In this document: piece by piece, positions 1-5,559 of the stretch | How the letters are laid out: each line of letters begins with the position of its first letter | Numbering within the stretch: the stretch's first letter is position 1 | Assembly: GCA_945836565.1 (NCBI GenBank) | Contig: CAMALN010000127.1 | Location: 1-5,559, forward strand | Reading direction: 5' to 3' | From: an uncultured Lachnospiraceae bacterium | Lineage (GTDB): Bacteria > Bacillota > Clostridia > Lachnospirales > Lachnospiraceae | DNA length: 5,559 nucleotides | The notes under the pieces: model-generated | What the model was told of the DNA's origin: nothing | The model's input: only the letters and a program-made list of their open reading frames with translations | Databases searched by the model: none | Program-made: the position numbers and the translations under genes

Positions 1-1100
1 GTCCAAGCTGTGGCATAGTTGCCGTACCATATGAGGAGCTTCCGCTTAAGCTTCCGAAGATTGAGAATTTTGAGCCGGGACAGGATGGTGAGTCACCGCT
101 TGCAAGTGTGGACAGTTATGTAAACTGCACTTGTCCTAAGTGTAAGGGAGCAGCTAAGAGAGAGACTGATACTATGCCTCAGTGGGCAGGATCGTCATGG
201 TATTTCCTTAGATATATTGATCCGAATAATGATAAAGAGCTTGCAAGCATGGATAAGCTTAACTACTGGATGCCGGTTGACTGGTATAACGGCGGTATGG
301 AGCATGTTACAAGACATATGATATATTCGCGCTTCTGGCATCATTTCCTCTATGATGAGGGCGTTGTAAATACTCCGGAGCCATATGCAAAGCGTACTAT
401 TCAGGGACTTATCTTAGGACCGGATGGCGAGAAGATGAGCAAGTCGAAGGGAAATGTAGTGGACCCTCTGGATATAGTTGAGGAGTATGGTGCAGATACC
501 TTAAGAACCTATGTGCTCTTTATGGGAGACTATGGCGCGGCTGCACCATGGAATGACAGCTCGGTTAAGGGCTGCAAGAGATTCTTAGAGCGTGTAGCAG
601 CGCTTACAGATATGGTTTCTGATGCGGATGTTACTAAGGAGCTTGAGGTTAGCTTCCACAAGGCTATCAAGAAGGTTTCATCTGATATTGAGGAGACTAA
701 GTTCAATACAGCTATTGCAACACTTATGGGACTTCTCAACAGCATTTACAATGTCGGAAGCTTAAGCAGGAGTGAGCTTGAGACATTCATTAAGCTTTTG
801 GCACCGTTTGCTCCGCATCTTACTGAGGAGATATGGGAGAGCTTAGGACATGATGATTTCCTCTCGATATCTGCATGGCCGGAGTATGATGAGGCAAAGA
901 CTGTTGAGTCAACAGTAGAGATAGGTGTTCAGGTAAACGGTAAGGTCAGAGGTACAATTGCTATCCCTAATGGCTGTGACAAGGAGGTTGCATTTGAGGC
1001 TGCTAAGGCAGATGAGAAGGTTGCATCCTTCCTGGAGGGTAAAACCTTGGTTAAGGAGATATATGTACCAAACAAGATTGTTAATTTCGTAGTAAAATAG
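1..1100 (+). CDS. leuS: Leucyl-tRNA synthetase, C-terminal part (5' end outside window)
   Basis: Class I aminoacyl-tRNA synthetase that attaches leucine to tRNA-Leu in the cytoplasm. The reading frame is open from base 3 to the TAG at 1098-1100, giving about 365 residues. Bases 1-2 (GT) are probably the end of a Cys codon. The start, the HIGH motif and most of the CP1 editing domain are off-window. Visible in order: CPSCG-like and CPKC cysteine pairs (bases 1-11 and 132-143) that could bind zinc; the family block MPQWAGSSWYFLRY; the catalytic loop KMSKS at 432-446; the helical anticodon-binding domain; and a C-terminal domain starting VQVNGKVRG and ending VNFVVK, so the 3' end is intact. The stretch before KMSKS is short, so there is no leucine-specific insertion like that of E. 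coli. A GTG at 108 is internal and not the start. No terminator follows the gene. Confidence 0.97.
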   Translation, partial: PSCGIVAVPYEELPLKLPKIENFEPGQDGESPLASVDSYVNCTCPKCKGAAKRETDTMPQWAGSSWYFLRYIDPNNDKELASMDKLNYWMPVDWYNGGMEHVTRHMIYSRFWHHFLYDEGVVNTPEPYAKRTIQGLILGPDGEKMSKSKGNVVDPLDIVEEYGADTLRTYVLFMGDYGAAAPWNDSSVKGCKRFLERVAALTDMVSDADVTKELEVSFHKAIKKVSSDIEETKFNTAIATLMGLLNSIYNVGSLSRSELETFIKLLAPFAPHLTEEIWESLGHDDFLSISAWPEYDEAKTVESTVEIGVQVNGKVRGTIAIPNGCDKEVAFEAAKADEKVASFLEGKTLVKEIYVPNKIVNFVVK

Positions 1101-1190
1101 AGTGCAATATATGTAATACCACGAACTGCGGGGTTAATATATAAACTTAGATCAAATTGAACCAACGATAATAAAAAAGGAGATTTAGAT
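1101..1190 (+). promoter_or_regulatory. leuS-purO intergenic leader with ribosome binding site
   Basis: This 90-base gap has no hairpin followed by a T-run, so read-through from leuS is possible. AAGGAGA at 1177-1183 lies 7 bases before the ATG at 1191 and fixes the start of the next gene. An imperfect inverted repeat (GGTTAAT near 1132-1138, ATTGAACC near 1156-1163, one bulged base) and a CGAAC core at 1122-1126 are visible. I found no convincing -35/-10 pair. Only the ribosome binding site is well supported. Confidence 0.5.
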
Positions 1191-1904
1191 ATGGAAATGA
1201 AGGATTTGGCAGCAGAGCTTAGCTCTACATCGTATCCGGGAAGAGGAATAATTATAGGCAAGACACCGGATGGAACCAAGGCGGCTATTGCGTATTTTAT
1301 CATGGGCAGGAGTGAGAACAGCCGTAACAGAGTATTCGTAGAGGATGGAGAGGGTATAAGAACTCAGGCCTTTGATCCTTCAAAGCTTGAGGATCCAAGC
1401 CTTATAATATATGCTCCGGTGCGAGTGCTTGGTAACAAGACTATCGTTACAAATGGCGATCAGACAGACACAATATATGAGCTTATGGACAAGCAGATGA
1501 CCTTTGAGCAGTCACTCCGTACAAGAGAGTTTGAGCCGGATGCTCCAAACTATACTCCTAGAATATCGGGGGTTCTTCATATCGAGAATGGTGATTATAA
1601 TTTCGCTATGTCAATACTTAAAAGCGATGATGGCGATCCTGACAGCTGCAATAGATTTACATTTGCATATTCTAATCCGGCAGCGGGAAAGGGCAGATTC
1701 ATCCACACATATATGAGTGATGGAAATCCTCTTCCAAGCTATCAGGGTGAGCCAACTCTTGTAAATATTCCGGATGACATGAATGAGTTTGCAGATACGG
1801 TTTGGAACAGTCTCGATGCAGATAATAAGGTATCGCTTTTTGTAAGGTACATCAATATAGCTGACGGAACCTATGAAACAAAGATAATCAACAAGAACAG
1901 CTAG
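1191..1904 (+). CDS. purO: IMP cyclohydrolase, PurO family
   Basis: Probable IMP cyclohydrolase, which closes the ring of FAICAR to give IMP, the last step of de novo purine synthesis. The 237-residue protein carries the patterns I associate with the PurO family first described in archaea: YPGRG at 15-19 leading into IIGKTPDG, then GRSENSRNRVF at 39-49, VTNGDQTDTI at 86-95 and EPDAPNYTPRISGV at 115-128. Known PurO has an Ntn-hydrolase-like fold and is unrelated to the cyclohydrolase domain of bacterial PurH. This protein is somewhat longer than archaeal PurO (about 200 residues), with extra sequence mainly in the C-terminal half. It has no signal peptide or membrane segment, so it is cytoplasmic. 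The ATG at 1191 is preceded by AAGGAGA; an ATG two codons later is a less well-spaced alternative. The next gene supplies its substrate, which strongly supports the call. Family assignment is from recalled motifs, not a search. Confidence 0.88.
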   Translation: MEMKDLAAELSSTSYPGRGIIIGKTPDGTKAAIAYFIMGRSENSRNRVFVEDGEGIRTQAFDPSKLEDPSLIIYAPVRVLGNKTIVTNGDQTDTIYELMDKQMTFEQSLRTREFEPDAPNYTPRISGVLHIENGDYNFAMSILKSDDGDPDSCNRFTFAYSNPAAGKGRFIHTYMSDGNPLPSYQGEPTLVNIPDDMNEFADTVWNSLDADNKVSLFVRYINIADGTYETKIINKNS

Positions 1905-1913
1905 TTTAGAAGG

Positions 1914-1933
1914 TGATAATAGTATAATTATCA
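1914..1933. repeat. AT-rich inverted repeat after purO
   Basis: TGATAAT (1914-1920) and ATTATCA (1927-1933) are perfect 7-base inverted arms around a 6-base spacer, starting 10 bases after the purO stop. There is no GC-rich stem and no T-run, so it is not a normal terminator. It could be an operator half-site pair or chance in AT-rich DNA. Confidence 0.35.
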
Positions 1934-1946
1934 TAGCATACTAATT

Positions 1947-1962
1947 TATAATACGTGTTATA
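1947..1962. repeat. 16-base near-palindrome before the AICAR formyltransferase gene
   Basis: TATAATAC and GTGTTATA form a 16-base palindrome with a single mismatched position pair (T1952/G1957). Its left end contains TATAAT, a perfect -10 hexamer, but no matching -35 is found 16-18 bases upstream. It ends 4 bases before the ribosome binding site. A dimeric repressor site or an RNA hairpin masking translation are both possible, and neither is shown. Confidence 0.35.
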
Positions 1963-1966
1963 CGAT

Positions 1967-1971
1967 GGAGG
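1967..1971 (+). promoter_or_regulatory. Ribosome binding site fixing the AICAR formyltransferase start
   Basis: GGAGG lies 7 bases before the ATG at 1979. It sits inside the longer open frame that could start at a GTG at 1955, so the ATG at 1979 is the better start. Confidence 0.85.
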
Positions 1972-1978
1972 ATATAAA

Positions 1979-3157
1979 ATGAACGAAATGCAGTTGAAGT
2001 ACGGATGCAACCCTAATCAGAAGCCGTCAAGAGTGTTTATGAAGGATGGCAGTGAGCTTCCTTTCGAGGTATTAAATGGTAAGCCGGGATATATTAATCT
2101 TCTGGATGCTTTTAACGGATGGCAGCTTGTAAGAGAGCTTAAGAAGGCCACAGGTCTTCCGGCGGCTACTTCCTTCAAGCATGTTTCCCCGGCCGGTGCA
2201 GCCGTAGGTCTTCCACTTTCTGAGGTTGAGAGAAAGATATACTGGGTAGATGATATGGGTGAGCTTACTCCGCTTGCAAATGCATATGCAAGAGCAAGAG
2301 GTGCTGACCGTATGTCATCATTTGGAGATTTTATATCTCTTTCGGATGTTTGTGATGTAGCTACGGCGAACCTTATCAAGAGAGAGGTTTCAGACGGAGT
2401 TATCGCTCCGGGCTATGAGCCAGAAGCACTTGAGATTTTGAGTGCAAAGAAGAAGGGTAATTATTGTGTTATTAAGATAGATGAGAACTATGTACCTGCT
2501 GAGCTTGAGACTAAGGAGGTATTCGGTGTTTCATTTGAGCAGGGAAGAAATGAGCTTGTTATAGACGATGAGCTTTTCGCAAATGTAGTAACAAAGAATA
2601 AGAACATTCCTGAGCAGGCAAAGATGGATCTTGCCATAGCCATGATTACTCTTAAATATACACAGTCAAATTCGGTATGTTATGCAAAGGGCGGACAGGC
2701 TATAGGTATCGGTGCCGGTCAGCAGTCAAGAATTCACTGTACCAGACTTGCCGGAAGCAAGGCTGATAACTGGTTCCTCCGCCAGAATCCGAAGGTGCTT
2801 AATCTTCCTTTCAAGGAGAAGATTGGTCGTGCGGACAGAGATAATACAATAGACGTCTATATGAGTGATGATTATATGGATGTACTTGCAGACGGCATCT
2901 GGGAGAACTTCTTCACAGAAAAACCGGAGGTATTCACCCGTGAGGAGAGACGCGCATGGCTTGACCAGCTGACAGATGTAGCTCTTGGTTCGGATGCATT
3001 CTTCCCATTCGGAGATAATGTTGAGCGTGCAAACAGAAGTGGTGTCAGATATATCGCTCAGCCGGGTGGTTCAATCAGAGATGATAATGTTATAGAAACT
3101 TGTGATAAGTATGATATAGCGATGTGCTTTACAGGTATTAGACTTTTCCACCACTAA
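1979..3157 (+). CDS. purH: Standalone AICAR formyltransferase (PurH C-terminal domain type)
   Basis: Transfers a formyl group from 10-formyl-tetrahydrofolate to AICAR to make FAICAR, the penultimate step of de novo purine synthesis, in the cytoplasm. The 392-residue protein begins almost at once with [11 protein letters not shown], the start of the AICARFT domain. It lacks the roughly 200-residue N-terminal cyclohydrolase domain of bifunctional PurH. Visible motifs: [13 protein letters not shown] with the catalytic-type Lys67-His68 pair; [21 protein letters not shown] at 230-240, followed by [10 protein letters not shown]; then [19 protein letters not shown] and the C-terminal RLFHH. It therefore looks full length and active. 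Several blocks resemble animal ATIC more than E. coli PurH. The missing cyclohydrolase activity is supplied by the purO-type gene just upstream. The start at 1979 is chosen over a GTG at 1955 because GGAGG lies at the right distance. The symbol purH is used for lack of a better one; the protein has only half of the classical function. Confidence 0.95.
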   Translation: MNEMQLKYGCNPNQKPSRVFMKDGSELPFEVLNGKPGYINLLDAFNGWQLVRELKKATGLPAATSFKHVSPAGAAVGLPLSEVERKIYWVDDMGELTPLANAYARARGADRMSSFGDFISLSDVCDVATANLIKREVSDGVIAPGYEPEALEILSAKKKGNYCVIKIDENYVPAELETKEVFGVSFEQGRNELVIDDELFANVVTKNKNIPEQAKMDLAIAMITLKYTQSNSVCYAKGGQAIGIGAGQQSRIHCTRLAGSKADNWFLRQNPKVLNLPFKEKIGRADRDNTIDVYMSDDYMDVLADGIWENFFTEKPEVFTREERRAWLDQLTDVALGSDAFFPFGDNVERANRSGVRYIAQPGGSIRDDNVIETCDKYDIAMCFTGIRLFHH

Positions 3158-3171
3158 TTATTATGATATTT

Positions 3172-3209
3172 AAGGTGTCTGGCGTAAAAGTTCCGCCGGA
3201 CACCTTTTT
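3172..3209 (+). terminator. Rho-independent terminator after the purine genes
   Basis: A 13-pair stem with one T-G wobble (AAGGTGTCTGGCG at 3172-3184 with the complementary arm at 3194-3206), a 9-base loop and a T-run at 3205-3209. It begins 15 bases after the AICAR formyltransferase stop. It ends only 23 bases before the next start codon, which leaves no room for a promoter after it. Confidence 0.95.
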
Positions 3210-3232
3210 GCGTTTGAGAGGATTTTGGATAT

Positions 3233-4636
3233 ATGAAAATTAGATTTGTAGAGCCGGGCAACAGACCATACAAGAAGACTATACTTAATTATTTTGTGTA
3301 TGACAGATATATAAGGACACCCTCTGTAGGCTTGAATACTCTGGCTACTATTGTGAAAAAAGAGATACCGGATACATATATGTATAGCGAAGCAATATCC
3401 AAAATCGATATGAAGGATGTGTCCGATGCGGATATTATCTTTCTTGGATTCTTTACATTTGCGGCTATAAGGGGCTATGAGCTGGCTGATTATTTCAGAA
3501 GGAATACTAAGGCGACAGTTGTATTGGGAGGACTCCATCCTTCTATGAATGCAGTCGAGGCAGCAGAGCATGCGGATTATGTGATGCTTGGCGAAGGAGA
3601 TGAAACTATACTTCCGCTTATACGTGCTATTGCAGAGCATAAAAGGCCTGATTTCAAGGGGATTGCCTGGAGTGAAAATGGCGAGCTTGTAAGTATGGGT
3701 ATGCCTGAACCACCGATTAATCTGGATATAATTCCGGATAGGAAGCTTATACATAATTATAAGAAGATGGTCGGACATCTTACTATATGGCCGCAGGTGC
3801 ATGCGTCAAGGGGATGCCCTCATAATTGTGACTATTGTGCTTTGGTAAAGCATTTTGGACACAGGGTAAGAACCAGAACTCCGAAAAACGTAGTTGATGA
3901 TATCAAATACTCTATTGACTTTTTTCATAAGAATCGTTTTCGTCCGGTTAAGGATCTATGGATAACTGATGACAATTTCTTTGCGGACCGAAAGTGGGCA
4001 ATCGATGTATTGAATGCAATTATAGATAGCGGAATCAAATATAGATTCAATATACAGGCCAGATACGAGGTCGGCTTTGATGATGAGATGCTCGAGCTGC
4101 TTAAGAGGGCAGGCTTCTTTGAACTTGATATGGGCATAGAGTTTATAGATGATGAATCCTTTGCGACATATCATAAGAAAAGTACAGTTGAAGATATTGA
4201 AGCGTCAATCAAGAATATTCAAAAGCATGGAATGAGTGTGAGAGGCTTATTCATACTTGGCTCAGATAATCAGAAGAAGGGCTGCGGAAAAGCATTGGCT
4301 GACTTTGTTATAAAGAATCACATTCAGGGTACCCTGATACAGTGTATGTATTTTGTACCCGGCACACCTGCGTATGAGAATAATAAGGACAGACTGCTTC
4401 ATGAAAGCTGGGATAAGTATAACGGAAATACTGTACACAGGCCGAAGAATATGTCACCCTATGAATTACAGCTTGAGCATATAGAGGCAAGCAAGAGAAT
4501 CTATTCTGTAAAACGCCTGCTCAAGGCATGGATATCTGAGGATATGGTGCATAAGGTTTTATTTACAGGAGAGTTTTTCTGGCACTGGAGTATCAGAAGT
4601 GATTTGAAGAAGGAATTGAAAAATTTACCGAGATGA
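3233..4636 (+). CDS. Radical SAM protein with N-terminal B12-binding-like domain
   Basis: A 467-residue cytoplasmic enzyme of the cobalamin-type radical SAM group (class B methylase-like); substrate unknown. Residues about 25-140 look like the Rossmann-type B12-binding domain: TPSVGLNTLATIVKK, an ADIIFLGF strand, then GGLHPS at 99-104 and DYVMLGEGDETILPLI. The His-ligand motif DxHxxG is not seen, as in several members that bind cobalamin without it. The radical SAM core has CPHNCDYC with Cys195, Cys199 and Cys202 for the 4Fe-4S cluster, preceded by HASRG, then ITDDNFF at 244-250 and VRGLFILGSD. PGTPAYE near 376 is typical of this group. The C-terminal part is rich in charged and aromatic residues and unassigned. 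The ATG at 3233 has GAGAGGA 10 bases upstream. Its TGA overlaps the next ATG, suggesting coupled translation with the LytTR gene. Its role could be methylation or another radical step on a lipid, cofactor, peptide or secondary metabolite; the sequence does not decide. Confidence 0.9.
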   Translation: MKIRFVEPGNRPYKKTILNYFVYDRYIRTPSVGLNTLATIVKKEIPDTYMYSEAISKIDMKDVSDADIIFLGFFTFAAIRGYELADYFRRNTKATVVLGGLHPSMNAVEAAEHADYVMLGEGDETILPLIRAIAEHKRPDFKGIAWSENGELVSMGMPEPPINLDIIPDRKLIHNYKKMVGHLTIWPQVHASRGCPHNCDYCALVKHFGHRVRTRTPKNVVDDIKYSIDFFHKNRFRPVKDLWITDDNFFADRKWAIDVLNAIIDSGIKYRFNIQARYEVGFDDEMLELLKRAGFFELDMGIEFIDDESFATYHKKSTVEDIEASIKNIQKHGMSVRGLFILGSDNQKKGCGKALADFVIKNHIQGTLIQCMYFVPGTPAYENNKDRLLHESWDKYNGNTVHRPKNMSPYELQLEHIEASKRIYSVKRLLKAWISEDMVHKVLFTGEFFWHWSIRSDLKKELKNLPR

Positions 4637-5073
4637 AAGTTAAATTGCTGATAGATAAACAATATAAAGAGATGGAATGTCATATATGCAGTGACAGGAA
4701 CGATGCAGCCATAAATGAAGCGCTAAGGCTTGCAAGGAGTGTATTTGACACCAGCCTTGTCGCGTATGCGGGAGATGAGACAGTTATGGTGCCTGTGTCG
4801 GATATAATCAGGATATATGGTGCGAATAAGCAGGTGTATGTGACAACACAAACCGGTGAGTATAGGATAAAGGAAAGACTATATGAGCTTGAAGAAAAGC
4901 TGGATGATAAGTGCTTTGTCAGAATATCAAATTCCGAGATAATAAATGTTAAGAAGTTAGTTCGTATGGATACAAGTATGACCGGAACCATAAGGATGTT
5001 TCTCGAAGGAGATATCGATACGTATGTATCCAGAAGGTATGTGACGAAGATAAAGAAGGCGTTAGGAATATAG
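4633..5073 (+). CDS. LytTR-family DNA-binding transcriptional regulator
   Basis: A 146-residue regulator. Residues about 50-146 form a LytTR DNA-binding domain: VPVSDIIRIYGANKQVYV, then GEYRIKERLYELEEKL, the hallmark FVRISNSEIINV at 95-106, and the closing VSRRYVTKIKKAL. Residues 1-48 are a short alpha/beta segment starting MKVKLLIDKQYKE, too short for a receiver domain, so this is not a classical two-component response regulator. LytTR proteins bind promoter DNA, usually at paired direct repeats. The ATG overlaps the stop of the radical SAM gene (ATGA, 4633-4636). The nearest purine-rich site, AGAAGGAA at 4607-4614, is too far upstream to serve well, so start-stop coupling is likely. A DUF3021 membrane protein follows at once, the usual partner of this kind of small LytTR protein, and it probably controls the regulator. 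Target genes are unknown; self-regulation of the operon is a reasonable guess. Confidence 0.93.
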   Translation: MKVKLLIDKQYKEMECHICSDRNDAAINEALRLARSVFDTSLVAYAGDETVMVPVSDIIRIYGANKQVYVTTQTGEYRIKERLYELEEKLDDKCFVRISNSEIINVKKLVRMDTSMTGTIRMFLEGDIDTYVSRRYVTKIKKALGI

Positions 5074-5080
5074 CTTATTT

Positions 5081-5085
5081 GGAGG
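5081..5085 (+). promoter_or_regulatory. Ribosome binding site fixing the DUF3021 start
   Basis: GGAGG lies 5 bases before the ATG at 5091. A TTG at 5079 in the same frame overlaps this site and is therefore unlikely to be the start. Confidence 0.85.
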
Positions 5086-5090
5086 AAGAT

Positions 5091-5546
5091 ATGCTTAAGG
5101 AATTTATAAAAAGATTTGTGTTCTCATTTAGCTTTTCGATTGCAATTACTTTGCTGATATATATGATAATCACGCTTATTGGAGGCTTTGTGCCAATGCT
5201 TCCGGAATATATGGACAGATTTCCAAGTGAAAGTGCTGCATTGCTGATACAGCTTTTTCTTATAGGGCTTATGAGTGCAGTGCTTGGCGGAGGAACAGTC
5301 ATAATGGAGATAGAGAGATTGAGTCTTCTTGTGCAAAGTATAATATATTTTATATTTTCGAGCATTGTATGGATTTCGGTAGGCTGCTTCTGCTGGGGAT
5401 TCCACAAGTATGTGCAGACGATGGTGTCATTGAGTCTGAGCTATACGGTATCCTATGCTATAAGCTGGATTGTACAATATAGGGTGTGTAAAAAGAATAT
5501 AGAGGATATAAATGCAAAGCTTGAAGAGCTGAAGCGAGTAGAATAA
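5091..5546 (+). CDS. DUF3021 family four-helix membrane protein
   Basis: A 151-residue inner-membrane protein. Four hydrophobic segments are visible, at about residues 10-33, 48-69, 77-103 and 108-130, followed by a charged C-terminal tail (131-151) rich in Lys and Glu that may form a short coiled coil in the cytoplasm. The MEIERLSLL block before helix 3 and the SIVWISVGCFCWG block inside it fit the DUF3021 pattern as I recall it. DUF3021 genes commonly sit directly after small LytTR regulators, where the membrane protein is thought to hold back or modulate the regulator. The same role is inferred here. The gene starts 17 bases after the LytTR stop, so the two are very likely co-transcribed. 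The ATG at 5091 is chosen for its GGAGG site. No catalytic residues are recognised. The gene is complete, ending 13 bases before the window edge; any terminator would be off-window. Confidence 0.87.
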   Translation: MLKEFIKRFVFSFSFSIAITLLIYMIITLIGGFVPMLPEYMDRFPSESAALLIQLFLIGLMSAVLGGGTVIMEIERLSLLVQSIIYFIFSSIVWISVGCFCWGFHKYVQTMVSLSLSYTVSYAISWIVQYRVCKKNIEDINAKLEELKRVE

Positions 5547-5559
5547 AAACAAGGGTGCC

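Noticed and set aside
1101..1190. A ZTP or other purine-related riboswitch before purO
   Set aside because: The gap is short and I could not find the conserved core of the ZTP, PRPP or purine riboswitch classes.
929..1303. A minus-strand open frame bridging leuS and purO
   Set aside because: It overlaps two well-supported genes and its hydrophobic composition is that of an antisense shadow.
1955..1978. GTG start at 1955 for the AICAR formyltransferase
   Set aside because: It would place the GGAGG site inside the coding region and add eight residues not expected before the LKYGCNPNQ start of the domain.
3138..3167. Promoter made of TTAGAC and TATGAT
   Set aside because: The -35 candidate matches the consensus poorly, so it is not listed as a feature; it is only mentioned as a possibility with the terminator.
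3170..3802. A 210-residue open frame on the minus strand
   Set aside because: It is antisense to the radical SAM gene, reads through the terminator and has a low-complexity composition with no recognisable domain. The plus strand has a full family match.
5079..5090. TTG start at 5079 for the DUF3021 gene
   Set aside because: The TTG overlaps the GGAGG site that serves the ATG at 5091.
5547..5559. AAGGGTGCC as the left arm of a terminator after DUF3021
   Set aside because: The window ends before any matching arm, so nothing can be concluded.

Overview
The window reads as chromosomal DNA from an anaerobic Firmicute of the class Clostridia, most likely a Lachnospiraceae-type organism. This is inferred from the moderately AT-rich coding style, the strong AGGAGG-like ribosome binding sites, a standalone AICAR formyltransferase beside a PurO-type IMP cyclohydrolase, and a LytTR/DUF3021 pair. 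No 16S rRNA or other decisive marker is present, so the placement is an inference. All five genes lie on the + strand and gaps are short. I see no tRNA, rRNA, CRISPR array, insertion sequence or phage gene.

Left part (1-3209): the 3' part of leuS (leucyl-tRNA synthetase, truncated by the window edge) is followed 90 bases later by a PurO-family IMP cyclohydrolase gene. After a further 74 bases comes a standalone AICAR formyltransferase gene. Together the last two enzymes would carry out the last two steps of de novo purine synthesis (AICAR to FAICAR to IMP). In most bacteria a single fused PurH protein does both. A strong rho-independent terminator (3172-3209) closes this block. No terminator is visible between leuS and the purine genes. 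The gap between the two purine genes holds two AT-rich palindromes that could be regulatory.

Right part (3233-5546): a B12-binding-type radical SAM protein overlaps the start of a small LytTR DNA-binding regulator by the four bases ATGA. A four-helix DUF3021 membrane protein follows 17 bases after the regulator. The spacing suggests one transcript of three genes. LytTR plus DUF3021 looks like a regulator with its membrane partner. The radical SAM enzyme is the unusual member, and its substrate cannot be read from the sequence.

Most of the window is ordinary housekeeping DNA. The points most worth following are the split, hybrid-looking end of the purine pathway and the translational coupling of a cobalamin-type radical SAM enzyme to a LytTR/DUF3021 pair.
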